NCBI GenBank assembly: GCA_017623455.1 | Contig: JAGAPA010000001.1 | Coordinates: forward strand, 1-37,095 | Source: Clostridia bacterium | Lineage (GTDB): Bacteria > Bacillota > Clostridia > Christensenellales > Pumilibacteraceae | Direction of reading: 5' to 3' | Length of the DNA: 37,095 nucleotides | Shown: in pieces, positions 1 through 7,971 of the stretch | Position numbering within the stretch: the first letter of the stretch is position 1 | Layout: each line of letters begins with the position of its first letter | Program-made: the position numbers and the translations under genes | Notes under the pieces: generated by a model | Seen by the model: the letters and a program-made list of their open reading frames with translations, nothing else | What the model was told of the DNA's origin: nothing | Databases searched by the model: none

Positions 1-128
1 AACGGCAGGGTGGGCAGACCCACTGTCAATATGCGTAATTTAACAAATGTTAAGAATCAATTCTTGATAGTGTGCTTTTATAAACAGCAGAGATTGCCAC
101 GCCTACTTTGTAGGCTCGCAATGACGTC
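1..128. repeat. 128-bp direct repeat, copy 1
   Basis: Bases 1-128 recur without a mismatch at 284-411, an offset of 283 bp. The unit contains a GTGGGCAGACCCACT stem and a hairpin at 93-122 (ATTGC..GCCTAC-TTT-GTAGGC..GCAAT). The window begins inside this copy, so the repeat may extend or recur further left. The same hairpin words appear in the repeat region near 11.2-11.4 kb, so this is a dispersed intergenic repeat rather than a gene. No coding potential is credible. Confidence 0.9.
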
Positions 129-194
129 GTGGGGGTATATACAAACAAAACAACTAACTACACTCAATTACTTGCTCTGCTCAAAGCACTCATA

Positions 195-215
195 TTGGAT
201 GCAACGTCACGTTGC
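195..215. repeat. Short palindromic repeat (GCAACGT-C-ACGTTGC), copy 1 of 4
   Basis: The 21-bp word starting TTGGAT and ending in the 7-bp palindrome arms GCAACGT/ACGTTGC occurs here and at 10901-10921, 11156-11176 and 11381-11401. It ties the left-edge repeats to the repeat block beyond rpmB. Confidence 0.8.
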
Positions 216-224
216 CCACAAAAA

Positions 225-258
225 ATACAGTCTATCTTTTGATAGGCTGTGTTTTTTT
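225..258. terminator. Bidirectional Rho-independent terminator-like hairpin
   Basis: A 10-bp stem (ACAGTCTATC at 227-236 with GATAGGCTGT at 241-250, one G-U) and a 4-nt loop is flanked by A-rich sequence on the left and a T-run on the right. It can therefore work in both directions. It is the first plausible terminator downstream of the minus-strand gene ending at 495, and could also end a plus-strand transcript entering from outside the window. Confidence 0.6.
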
Positions 259-283
259 ATTTACGTAGTAAATGAGGGACTCG

Positions 284-411
284 AACGGCAGGGTGGGCAG
301 ACCCACTGTCAATATGCGTAATTTAACAAATGTTAAGAATCAATTCTTGATAGTGTGCTTTTATAAACAGCAGAGATTGCCACGCCTACTTTGTAGGCTC
401 GCAATGACGTC
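284..411. repeat. 128-bp direct repeat, copy 2
   Basis: Perfect second copy of bases 1-128; identity ends exactly where copy 1 reads GTCG and copy 2 reads GTCA. The internal hairpin lies at 376-405. The 155 bp between the copies (129-283) hold a GCAACGT-C-ACGTTGC palindrome and a terminator-like hairpin. Bases 412-494, up to the stop of the next gene, show nothing recognisable. Confidence 0.9.
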
Positions 412-494
412 AACGTGGAATAACTGACGGTAATTAACTACTACTAACAGTAAAGATTGCTACCTATGAAATTTTTTTATCCTTCCTACAGTCT

Positions 495-1289
495 TTATTT
501 GGTTTTTTCCCTTGTTTCCAAAATCTCGGCAAGCTCGTTGGCAAAATAACGGTACTCCTCCTCTGTCAGACTCAGGAAAATATCCAAACTGAAAACCTTG
601 TCCGGAGCTTCATCGAACTCATCTGCGCTCAATCCGTTTTCCGTACAATAATAATCTTTTACAAAACCCAGATTTGATAATTTTTCAAAAAATCTATCAC
701 GGAGAGCACTCTCTATTGCAAAAACCTCGTTATTATCATACTCGCTAATACGGTTACCGTATTCCGTCCAAGACCACTTTTCCAATTTTAAGTCGAGCTT
801 ACCATCACACAAATATATGAAAGAACGAACGTCCAAACCGCTGTTGTAAAAAATGCCGACATCGCAAATCTTGTAATACATACCTTTTTCTCTATCGTAT
901 TCTGCAGTTGACGCCAAAGACAGCAGAAGCGCGTGCTCTTCCGTTGTAAGCTGTTCAAGCTTCTTTTTTAACGGATCTTCACACACGTTTTCCACCTTTA
1001 GATAAAGCTCTGCTTCTTCATACTTTGTCATTATAAGGTCAGACAACTCTTTTCCTATAATCTTTGCAATCGTCACCATTGCAATCTTATCTCTTGGACA
1101 AGAACGGTATGCAAAGCTACGAATGTCCTTGCCGTCATAATAAGTCTTTCCGCTATGATTATTCGTTAGTAACATCACGTTCAGCTTTTTTGCAAAATCC
1201 TCGTATGAAATATTATTTACAAGTATAAAAGTCTTCAGATTTTCGGAAAAATTATCTACTTCTTTTTCCTTCTTTTTTATGTTTGCCAT
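495..1289 (-). CDS. Hypothetical protein with XRE-like N-terminal helix-turn-helix
   Basis: This 264-residue soluble protein is not recognised as a named family. The first ~95 residues read like a diverged Cro/C1-type HTH: a helix around LKTFILVNN, then ISYEDFAKKLN, an insertion (residues ~43-55) and a last helix near MVTIAKIIGKELSDL. The remainder is acidic and rich in Glu, Asp and Tyr, with no motif I can name. There is no signal peptide or membrane segment. The start is well supported: GGAGG lies 4 nt before ATG, and a good promoter (TTGAAA-17-TATACT with TGG) lies just upstream. A 9-bp-arm palindrome covers the -35 box, which suggests autoregulation if the HTH reading is right. It is a single-gene unit, convergent with nothing in view. 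DNA binding is inference. Confidence 0.6.
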   Translation of the reverse strand: MANIKKKEKEVDNFSENLKTFILVNNISYEDFAKKLNVMLLTNNHSGKTYYDGKDIRSFAYRSCPRDKIAMVTIAKIIGKELSDLIMTKYEEAELYLKVENVCEDPLKKKLEQLTTEEHALLLSLASTAEYDREKGMYYKICDVGIFYNSGLDVRSFIYLCDGKLDLKLEKWSWTEYGNRISEYDNNEVFAIESALRDRFFEKLSNLGFVKDYYCTENGLSADEFDEAPDKVFSLDIFLSLTEEEYRYFANELAEILETREKTK

Positions 1290-1314
1290 ATATCCTCCAT
1301 CTTCCGTTTTTTAT

Positions 1315-1343
1315 AGTATACCATAATATATCATCCTTTTCAA
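1315..1343 (-). promoter_or_regulatory. Promoter of the XRE-like gene
   Basis: Reading the minus strand, -35 TTGAAA (1338-1343), a 17-bp spacer and -10 TATACT (1315-1320) are preceded by TGG, making an extended -10. The predicted start lies about 20 nt upstream of the GGAGG ribosome-binding site. Confidence 0.75.
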
Positions 1344-1360
1344 CCTCATTTTGAGGTTGA
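1340..1360. promoter_or_regulatory. Palindromic operator candidate over the -35 box
   Basis: A perfect inverted repeat with arms TCAACCTCA and TGAGGTTGA and a 3-bp TTT centre overlaps the -35 hexamer of the XRE-like gene's promoter. Position and symmetry fit a repressor site. It has no following T-run in the transcribed direction, so it is not a terminator. Confidence 0.55.
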
Positions 1361-1430
1361 ATTTCAATAATACCGTTTGTCTTTTCCAATCTGTTTTACT
1401 GCAAAAAATAAAATTACTACAAATTGACGT

Positions 1431-1472
1431 AAAAAACACTCCAAAGTTTGTAATCCCTTTGGAGTGCTTTTT
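1431..1472 (-). terminator. Terminator after degV (bidirectional)
   Basis: A 10-bp perfect stem (CACTCCAAAG at 1437-1446 with CTTTGGAGTG at 1457-1466) has a 10-nt loop and T-tracts on both strands. It lies 7 nt past the degV stop codon. Confidence 0.85.
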
Positions 1473-1478
1473 GACTAC

Positions 1479-2351
1479 TTATCTATGCTTTGCGTAGAAA
1501 CTTATGCCTACGGTGTTTGGTCCGCAATGGCTTCCTGCGGTAGGATTAACGACAACTATCTCGGTGTTAAGGTCGTCGCCGTACTCCGCTTTTAGGCGAG
1601 ATTCAATATCCTTTGCAATCTCTATCGCGTCGCTATGTCCGATTATTACGCGGTGATCTTTGATGTTTTCGTTGAGGTCGCGAACGTACTCAAGGAGTTT
1701 TTCGGTAGCGTTACTTCTACCGCGCGCTTTGGATACGGAAACCATTTTACCCTCGCTATTCATGTGGATAATGGGGCGAATACCCAAAAGACCGCCCATA
1801 ATCGCGGTAAGACCGCTAACTCTTCCGCTTTTACCAAAGAACTTTAGGTCGTCGGCAAAGAAGTATACGGCGTGCTTATCCACTTCGGTTTTAGACCACT
1901 CCACTATTTCTTCGGGAGTTTTGCCTTGCTTTACTAAATCGCCGACAGCTCTAACGATATTATAACTTACTATCGTTATGCCCTTTGTGTCAACGGTGTA
2001 AAGCTTACGCTCAGGATATTTTTTGGACAGCTCTTCCCACGCCTTATCCATAAATCCGAACGTTGCGGACATTGCTCGGGAGAAATGCACGTACAAAATG
2101 TCCTTACCTTCCTTTAAGGTCGGCTCGAAGTACTCGATATACTTTTGAGGAGTAAGCGCGGTAGTCGTGGGGATTGTGCCTTTTCTCAAAATATCGTAAA
2201 ACACGTGATAATCAAACGTGTCAAAATCCTCGTACGGATAGACTGTTTCTTCAAGACTAAGTGCGTACGGCATACTTATAAGCTTGTATCCGTATTCGTC
2301 TGCAACCTCTGGGGTTATGTCGGTATCAGTATCTGTAAACAACTGAAACAT
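1479..2351 (-). CDS. DegV family protein (FakB-like fatty-acid-binding protein)
   Basis: This 290-residue cytosolic protein has the standard DegV length. Family marks are the N-terminal TDTDTD stretch (family TDStaDl), TTTALTPQKY near residue 62 (the loop contacting the fatty-acid carboxylate), FFGKSGRVSGL (family kGGRis) near 170, LGIRPI near 190 and a C-terminal SHCGPNTVGISF. DegV/FakB proteins hold a long-chain fatty acid while FakA phosphorylates it, feeding exogenous fatty acids to PlsX/PlsY. A FakA-like kinase (yloV) lies at 8150-9787, so both halves of a Fak system are in this window, though not in one operon. It is monocistronic, with its own promoter (2405-2433), an AGGAG site 8 nt before ATG and a terminator. 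The bound lipid cannot be read from the sequence. Confidence 0.85.
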   Translation of the reverse strand: MFQLFTDTDTDITPEVADEYGYKLISMPYALSLEETVYPYEDFDTFDYHVFYDILRKGTIPTTTALTPQKYIEYFEPTLKEGKDILYVHFSRAMSATFGFMDKAWEELSKKYPERKLYTVDTKGITIVSYNIVRAVGDLVKQGKTPEEIVEWSKTEVDKHAVYFFADDLKFFGKSGRVSGLTAIMGGLLGIRPIIHMNSEGKMVSVSKARGRSNATEKLLEYVRDLNENIKDHRVIIGHSDAIEIAKDIESRLKAEYGDDLNTEIVVVNPTAGSHCGPNTVGISFYAKHR

Positions 2352-2379
2352 ATAATTATCTCCTAATTCAAAACTGATT

Positions 2380-2394
2380 TGCGGAACGTCCGCA
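2380..2394. promoter_or_regulatory. Small palindrome in the degV leader
   Basis: TGCGGA-ACG-TCCGCA is a perfect 6-bp inverted repeat lying at about +4 to +18 of the predicted degV transcript. It could be an operator or a short leader hairpin. Its role is inferred from position only. Confidence 0.4.
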
Positions 2395-2404
2395 TTATAA
2401 AAAA

Positions 2405-2433
2405 ATTATAACATATTATGATTTTAATTTCAA
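2405..2433 (-). promoter_or_regulatory. degV promoter
   Basis: On the minus strand -35 TTGAAA (2428-2433), a 17-bp spacer and -10 TATAAT (2405-2410) are preceded by TGT (extended -10). Confidence 0.8.
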
Positions 2434-2539
2434 TATTTTTATGTAAATTATCCGTTTTTTTTATCTCCTCACAGTTTACTTAACATTTTTAATCGTTCAA
2501 ACCCAAATGTTTGTATTGTTATTTTATTGGGGCTTTAAA

Positions 2540-2576
2540 ATAAAAATCAAAACCACCGACACAACCGATGATTTTG
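2540..2576 (-). terminator. Terminator after the Mrp-type ATPase gene
   Basis: An 11-bp stem (2548-2558 with 2566-2576, two G-U pairs) and a 7-nt loop are followed on the minus strand by ATTTTTAT. It lies just past the stop at 2587. Confidence 0.75.
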
Positions 2577-2586
2577 ACTTTTGTTA

Positions 2587-3405
2587 TTATAAATTTTGAA
2601 GCATGGTAACAAAGTCGGAAAGCGAAGAAACGTCTACGGTTTCTATTTCTCCTGCGTCTACAGACGATGCTATTTCGGGATTGATAGGAAGCTTTGCAAC
2701 CGTTTTTACGCCATACTCGGCGGCGATTGCATCAATCTTGCTCTTACCGTAAATCTCGATCTTTTCGTTACAGTGTGGACACTTAAGATACGACATGTTC
2801 TCTACCATACCAAGAATGGGAATATTCATCATATTTGCCATGTTTGCAGCCTTTTTAACGATCATTTCAACGAGATCCTGAGGTGTGGTAACAATCACTA
2901 TTCCGTCAATCGGTAAAGACTGGAACACGGTAAGAGGTACGTCGCCCGTTCCCGGAGGCATATCCACGAACATAAAGTCCACGTCGCCCCAAATAACGTC
3001 CGTCCAGAACTGCTTTACCAAGCCTGCAATAACAGGTCCTCTCCAAATAACCGGAGCCGTTTCTTCTTGAAGAAGGAAGTTGGTACTCATAAGCTTTATG
3101 CCCGTTGCGGTTTCTCTTGGTAAAATGGCGTTTTCTACAACGTCTGCGCCACCGTGAATTCCAAACGCCTTGGGAATAGAAGGTCCTGTAATGTCCGCGT
3201 CAAGTATTGCCGTTTTACTGCCCTTAATCTGCATTGCAACGGCAAGAAGAGAGGTAACCAACGATTTTCCTACGCCACCCTTTCCGCTGACAATTCCTAT
3301 AATCTTTTTTACTTTTGTTCCGTCGTGCGGTTTTTCAATCATGCTCTCTTTGTTTTTGGACGAGCACGAGCTTCCGCAAGTTTCACAATTATGCGTGCAA
3401 CCCAT
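2587..3405 (-). CDS. Mrp/NBP35-family P-loop ATPase, iron-sulfur carrier
   Basis: This 272-residue protein carries a deviant Walker A, GKGGVGKS (41-48), then DADITGPSIPK (Walker A' region) and DVDFMFVDMPPGTGD (the MPPGTGD signature). A CPHC motif follows near residue 209 in MSYLKCPHC, the pair that bridges an Fe-S cluster at the dimer interface. The N-terminus adds Cys at 3, 7, 10 and 14, an extra cluster-binding tail like that of NBP35-type members and of some clostridial Mrp proteins. The family assembles and transfers 4Fe-4S clusters in the cytosol. It is monocistronic: own promoter (3441-3469), AGGAG about 10 nt before ATG, and a terminator. The client apoproteins are unknown. Confidence 0.88.
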   Translation of the reverse strand: MGCTHNCETCGSSCSSKNKESMIEKPHDGTKVKKIIGIVSGKGGVGKSLVTSLLAVAMQIKGSKTAILDADITGPSIPKAFGIHGGADVVENAILPRETATGIKLMSTNFLLQEETAPVIWRGPVIAGLVKQFWTDVIWGDVDFMFVDMPPGTGDVPLTVFQSLPIDGIVIVTTPQDLVEMIVKKAANMANMMNIPILGMVENMSYLKCPHCNEKIEIYGKSKIDAIAAEYGVKTVAKLPINPEIASSVDAGEIETVDVSSLSDFVTMLQNL

Positions 3406-3440
3406 AATAAGTTATCTCCTTATTTTGTAATTATAAAAGT

Positions 3441-3469
3441 ATTATACCACTTTAAATTATTTTTTACAA
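3441..3469 (-). promoter_or_regulatory. mrp promoter
   Basis: -35 TTGTAA (3464-3469), a 17-bp spacer and -10 TATAAT (3441-3446) on the minus strand, preceded by TGG. Confidence 0.78.
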
Positions 3470-3487
3470 CAAAATTATAACGTCTGT

Positions 3488-3527
3488 CCGTAATAAAGTA
3501 AAATCGGCTCCGTTATGAAACCGATTT
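3488..3527 (-). terminator. rpmF terminator
   Basis: An 11-bp stem with G-U pairs (AAATCGGCTCC at 3501-3511, GAAACCGATTT at 3517-3527) and a 5-nt loop is followed on the minus strand by TTACTTTATT. It starts 9 nt after the rpmF stop. Confidence 0.7.
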
Positions 3528-3535
3528 CCTTTTAA

Positions 3536-3724
3536 TTAGTCGTTTGCTTTTTTAACTTCTACTTTCTGAGCGCCGTCATAGTAACCGCAGTAACGGCATA
3601 CTCTGTGGTTCTGCTTAAGTTCGTGGCACTGAGGGCATTCACTAATAGAAGGATTTTTAATCTTCCAGTTAGCAAATCTTGAATTTCCAGCCTGTTTCGA
3701 AACTTTATGTTTTGGTACTGCCAT
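3536..3724 (-). CDS. rpmF: 50S ribosomal protein L32
   Basis: This 62-residue protein begins MAVPKHKVSK, the hallmark L32 N-terminus, and carries a zinc ribbon with Cys 30, 33, 43 and 46 (CPQC...CRYC). L32 is a small late-assembling protein near the peptidyl-transferase side of the large subunit. An in-frame ATG six codons upstream (3742) is rejected because AGGAGGT sits 6 nt before the ATG at 3724. It has its own consensus promoter and terminator. In many bacteria rpmF is followed by plsX and the fab genes; here it is alone. Confidence 0.95.
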   Translation of the reverse strand: MAVPKHKVSKQAGNSRFANWKIKNPSISECPQCHELKQNHRVCRYCGYYDGAQKVEVKKAND

Positions 3725-3763
3725 AATAGCACCTCCTATCAATGATTCTTAAATTGCTTAACT

Positions 3764-3792
3764 ATTATATAGGATTTAGTCGTGTTTGTCAA
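3764..3792 (-). promoter_or_regulatory. rpmF promoter (full consensus)
   Basis: -35 TTGACA (3787-3792), a 17-bp spacer and -10 TATAAT (3764-3769): a perfect housekeeping promoter, as expected for a ribosomal protein gene. Confidence 0.9.
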
Positions 3793-3866
3793 CAATTTTA
3801 ACACCGATTTACAAATAAATTTTAGGAATATCTGTAAGAATTTTCGTTATATTACGCCTTTTTATA

Positions 3867-5960
3867 TTAAAACCGCTTTAGAGCAAGAGTTGAACAGTCT
3901 AAAAGCACGGTATCTTCGTTTGCTCCTACCGCATTATCTATCTCTTCGTCGGTGTAATTCAGGGCAAAACAAGCCCCTGCCGTTTCTTTATAAGAATACG
4001 CGCGCACAAGACTGTACGTGGAAAGATATTGCCTGCTTAATTTATCCATATCGGTTTTATAGGAAGTCATGAGCACGTTCTTGTACTTATAACCCACAAA
4101 TTTTCCATCCTCCTCTATCTCGCGCAAAAGATTTTGAGAGGACGTTAGCTTTACCGTTACGTTATTTTGAACAAGTAACTGCACTTGCTCTGCAGGCGAA
4201 CTGTCGCGAACGTACACGGCATCAACGTTATACTTGTCCGCAAGTCTTGCTATAAAATACACGTTGTTTGCATTAAGATAAGTTACGTAAATACTGTCTA
4301 TTTTGTGCGCTCTTACATTGTTTACGCACGATTCTATTTTACAGGATTTTGTAACGTCACCAACGATCGCATAACTGTCGCCTGTTTTTATCAAAGTCGT
4401 AACGTCGTAGCGAGCATTTGCATAAACCAAATGCACCTCGCCGTTAAACCTGAGATTGTCGGCTAAAATAATTCCGCTTGCAAGCACGATACACATTATT
4501 ATTGCGATAAACTTTTTTGGCACCATAAAAAATCTACTCGATATGAAATATAAAAGGTAAAACGAAAGAATACCGAGCGTTCCGTATATCGTTATTTCGC
4601 TAAACGGCAACGAGCCGATAAATATATTAAGATAATCTATGGCAATAAACAGATATGCGGAAAGATGCAAAACGTAACCCATAAATGGCAAAAACGCAGA
4701 CAAAATACCCATTAACAGTACGTACACGTAAATAACGTTAAGCACGGGCATTGCTACGATATTGGCAATAACGGAATAAGGTGCGAACGATGAAAAGTAC
4801 AAAATCGTTGCCGGGAATACACCAAGCTGAGCGCATATACTCACAGATATTGCAGAAACAAGTTTTTGGCACTTGTTTTTAGTGATTTTAAGTAAAATCC
4901 CGGTAAGACTGTCTGAAAATACCGTTATTGCAAACACGCATCCTACACTCATCAAAAATCCCACGTCAAATAGAGAATACGGAAAAATGCACAGTATAAT
5001 ACTTACGGCAAGGGAAAGATTATTAAGCCTGTCATTCTGTTTTCCCAAAATTCTTGCAATAAACGCGATCATAAACATTATCGACGCTCGGATAATCGAA
5101 AAAGAAAACCCGACTAAGAAATTGTAGGCAAGCAGTATAACCGCGCATATCCAAGGCTGAACCTTTTTGTTTACCTTTATAGCACGCAAAAACAAACATA
5201 CCAAAGACATCAGAAAGCCTACGTGCAATCCCGATACCGCAAGAATATGCGAAAGACCGCTCACCGAATAGGCAGACCGAAAACTGTTTGTAAGCCCGTT
5301 CTTATCCCCGGTTATTATACTGTAAGCAAGATATCCGTACTTTCCCAGCCACTGATTGTAAGTACTTCTGAGCGAGCCCAATATCCTATCCCTAAAGCTT
5401 AAAGTTCCTGCCGTTACGCTAACGTTGTCTATTGCGCAATACGCATAATACTTAATATCATTGAATGAAAAATCCTCAAATTTTACTTTGCTTGTAATGG
5501 GTTTAGACACAAGCGAAACCTTATCACCCACACGTATGTAAGAAACTATTTTGTCGTTCTCGTTAAATCTAACACACATCTTTCCGCTTACAACGTCGCC
5601 GTCTATCACCAAATTCTCAAGCACGACCGAGTGGTTTGTATCATGACTTACCACTTCACAAACCCTGCCTGTTATACTAACGTCTTCTTCGTATACGTTG
5701 ACGGTGTTTCGGTCCATAAGGTACAGCCCTGAATACAAAAAGCAACCAACCGAGATTACGGCACATAGTATAAACGTTGTAAGACGAATAGGATTTTTTC
5801 TGAATACAATACAAAGAACAATAGATAAACCGGCTAATACACAACCTATAACAATTCCCAAAACGTTATTTACCGTAGCAAAAAGCGCTCCGCCGATAAC
5901 AGCGAAGATTGCAAACAATGCGGTAAATAAAAACGGTCTGAAATTTATTATCCTTTGCAT
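3867..5960 (-). CDS. comEC: ComEC/Rec2-type membrane protein with degenerate nuclease-like domain
   Basis: This 697-residue polytopic membrane protein has two TM segments near 10-60, then a soluble OB-like DUF4131 region (~75-190). The Competence domain (~205-480) follows with the signature HILAVSGLHVGF and several more helices; the C-terminal soluble domain spans ~525-697. ComEC forms the channel that passes single-stranded DNA into the cell during transformation. In typical members the C-terminal domain is metallo-beta-lactamase-like with SHxDxDH metal ligands. Here the equivalent stretch is T-Y-L-N-A-N-N (560-566), and LDVGQGD and LIDTG are also lost, so zinc catalysis is unlikely. The gene starts 18 bp after recG, with only a weak GGT site before ATG, so it is probably read from the recG promoter and partly coupled. 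No other com genes are in view. Confidence 0.88.
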   Translation of the reverse strand: MQRIINFRPFLFTALFAIFAVIGGALFATVNNVLGIVIGCVLAGLSIVLCIVFRKNPIRLTTFILCAVISVGCFLYSGLYLMDRNTVNVYEEDVSITGRVCEVVSHDTNHSVVLENLVIDGDVVSGKMCVRFNENDKIVSYIRVGDKVSLVSKPITSKVKFEDFSFNDIKYYAYCAIDNVSVTAGTLSFRDRILGSLRSTYNQWLGKYGYLAYSIITGDKNGLTNSFRSAYSVSGLSHILAVSGLHVGFLMSLVCLFLRAIKVNKKVQPWICAVILLAYNFLVGFSFSIIRASIMFMIAFIARILGKQNDRLNNLSLAVSIILCIFPYSLFDVGFLMSVGCVFAITVFSDSLTGILLKITKNKCQKLVSAISVSICAQLGVFPATILYFSSFAPYSVIANIVAMPVLNVIYVYVLLMGILSAFLPFMGYVLHLSAYLFIAIDYLNIFIGSLPFSEITIYGTLGILSFYLLYFISSRFFMVPKKFIAIIMCIVLASGIILADNLRFNGEVHLVYANARYDVTTLIKTGDSYAIVGDVTKSCKIESCVNNVRAHKIDSIYVTYLNANNVYFIARLADKYNVDAVYVRDSSPAEQVQLLVQNNVTVKLTSSQNLLREIEEDGKFVGYKYKNVLMTSYKTDMDKLSRQYLSTYSLVRAYSYKETAGACFALNYTDEEIDNAVGANEDTVLLDCSTLALKRF

Positions 5961-5978
5961 ATAATTACCTTTTTTTCA

Positions 5979-7970
5979 TCAGTTAAGCGTTATATCCTTA
6001 AAGTATTCGAACCTATTATCCGTTACGGTAGAGCCTATAATTTTTCGATAATTTTCGTCCGCCAAAAGCTCGTCTGAAATGGCTTTAGCGGTACGAATCC
6101 CATCCGCGTCAAAGCTAAATTCTCCGCTTCCGCCGTGCTGAGCCGTTCCTAAAAAGTCTCCGCCTCCGCGCATGGAAAAATCGTACTCGGAAAGCTCGAA
6201 TCCGTCCGAACAAGAACAAAAATAAGATATTCTTTCCTTTGTTACGCTACTCTCGTTGTCTGACAAAACGAAACAGTAGCTTTCTTTTTCGCCTCTACCC
6301 ACCCTGCCTCTGAGCTGATGAAGCTGAGAAAGACCAAATCTGTCCGCATTGTAAATAATCATAGTCGTAGCATTTTTTACGTCAATTCCCACCTCTATTA
6401 CAGTGGTTGCCACAAGCACTTTTATCTCACCTTCGGCAAACTTTTTCATTATTCGGTTTTTGGTTTCTTCTTTAAGCTGTCCGTGGATAACACCAACGTT
6501 GTCGCCTAAAATTGCGCTTGCTTTTTTGTAAATCTGACTTACGGACGTTATTTCGCCGTCCTCGTCCTCTTCTATGGCAGGGCAAACAACGTACGTCTGC
6601 TCGCCTGATTCCGCTTTATCTTTGACGTATTTCCACATTCCCTCCTCTTTTTCTTTGGGAATGAAACGTGTTTTAATACTTGCCTTATTTTTGGGCATTG
6701 TCTTTATTGTGCTTACCTGAAGTTCTCCGTAAAGGGTAAGAGCAAGCGTTCTTGGGATAGGTGTTGCCGTCATTGCAACAACGTCCGCGTCTTTCGTTTT
6801 ATTTTCAAGCGCGCTACGTTGCTTTACTCCAAATCTCTGTTGCTCGTCTGTTATAACAAGCGCAAGATTTTGGAAAGATACGTCGTCCGAAAATAACGCG
6901 TGAGTTCCCACTACTACGTCCGCTTCACCGTTTGCTATGCGCTCTAAGGTAAGTATTCTTTCGCTCTTTTTCAACGATCCGGACAAAAACACAACTTTAA
7001 CGCCGTACTTTTCAAGATACGATATTGCCGTCTTGTAGTGCTGAAACGCCAATACTTCGGTGGGCGCCATAAATACGCTTTGATATCCGCTAAGATACGC
7101 GTAATAAATCGCACACATAGCAACGGCAGTTTTACCGCATCCAACGTCACCCTGAACGAGCCTGTTACAGCCCTCGCCGTTTAGGTCGCTTATAATATTC
7201 TCCACCGTTTTTTGCTGATCTGTAGTAAGAACAAACGGAAGAGATTTGATAAAATTATAAAATTGACTTTTACTTGCATTATAAACTCGCTTTTTTTGAG
7301 CGGTATTGCTCTTTCTTACAAGCGCATATACGGAAATCATATAGTTAAGATACTCGATGCTTACCGTTCGCTTTGCCTGTAAAACCTCGTCCATGCTTGT
7401 GGGATGATGAACGCGTGCATATGCCGAGTTTATTTCACTAAGTCCGTACTTCGCGGTGAGCGAGGGAGGGATATATCCGTTAAGATGAACAGAAGATAGC
7501 ACCGTATCTATTGCAGATACCAACGTGCTTTGCGGTAAGCCTTTTATTTTTGTGTACACGGGAATTGGCAACGTATCTCCGGTAAAGGGGTAGAGCGTGG
7601 GGTTTGCAACCGTAAGCCCACCTTTTCTTTTTAACTTTCCGGAAATATAATAATACTTACCCTTTACTATATTTTTTGCCATGTACGGCTGATTAAAATA
7701 CGTGACGTACACGTTGAGATTATCGTAAATAAACTTGGCTTTTACGATATTCATATTTTTTCGGATATAGCTAACCTTAACGTCCTCATCCGTCTTTGCA
7801 AGAATAAGCACGTCGTCACCTTCGTTCGCGGTTTTTATATCACTCAATTTATTCAAATCAATATAACGTTTCGGGAAAAACGATATGAGATCCACGGGTG
7901 TATAAATTCCCGAATTATTCAATATTTCCAATCTTTTGGTTTTGATACCTTTTATATCCGAAAGAAGCAT
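5979..7970 (-). CDS. recG: ATP-dependent DNA helicase RecG
   Basis: RecG remodels stalled replication forks and branch-migrates Holliday junctions. The protein has an N-terminal wedge/OB domain (~1-240), then SF2 helicase motifs: Walker A GDVGCGKT, motif II DEQQRFGV (most RecG proteins read DEQH), TATPIPRTLAL, and the C-terminal IEVGIDVKNAT and QLRGRVGRG motifs. It ends with the RecG-type DFSMRGGGDFLGTAQHGG. A GTG three codons upstream (7979) is possible, but AGGTGG sits 5 nt before the ATG at 7970, so I take 663 residues. It lies between yloV and comEC. Its upstream region holds three perfect DnaA boxes and one near-match, the latter overlapping the ribosome-binding site. Confidence 0.93.
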   Translation of the reverse strand: MLLSDIKGIKTKRLEILNNSGIYTPVDLISFFPKRYIDLNKLSDIKTANEGDDVLILAKTDEDVKVSYIRKNMNIVKAKFIYDNLNVYVTYFNQPYMAKNIVKGKYYYISGKLKRKGGLTVANPTLYPFTGDTLPIPVYTKIKGLPQSTLVSAIDTVLSSVHLNGYIPPSLTAKYGLSEINSAYARVHHPTSMDEVLQAKRTVSIEYLNYMISVYALVRKSNTAQKKRVYNASKSQFYNFIKSLPFVLTTDQQKTVENIISDLNGEGCNRLVQGDVGCGKTAVAMCAIYYAYLSGYQSVFMAPTEVLAFQHYKTAISYLEKYGVKVVFLSGSLKKSERILTLERIANGEADVVVGTHALFSDDVSFQNLALVITDEQQRFGVKQRSALENKTKDADVVAMTATPIPRTLALTLYGELQVSTIKTMPKNKASIKTRFIPKEKEEGMWKYVKDKAESGEQTYVVCPAIEEDEDGEITSVSQIYKKASAILGDNVGVIHGQLKEETKNRIMKKFAEGEIKVLVATTVIEVGIDVKNATTMIIYNADRFGLSQLHQLRGRVGRGEKESYCFVLSDNESSVTKERISYFCSCSDGFELSEYDFSMRGGGDFLGTAQHGGSGEFSFDADGIRTAKAISDELLADENYRKIIGSTVTDNRFEYFKDITLN

Positions 7971-7971
7971 T

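Noticed and set aside
10-321. 103-residue plus-strand ORF spanning the 128-bp repeats
   Set aside because: Both ends lie in the direct repeat and the middle is a terminator hairpin; no ribosome-binding site.
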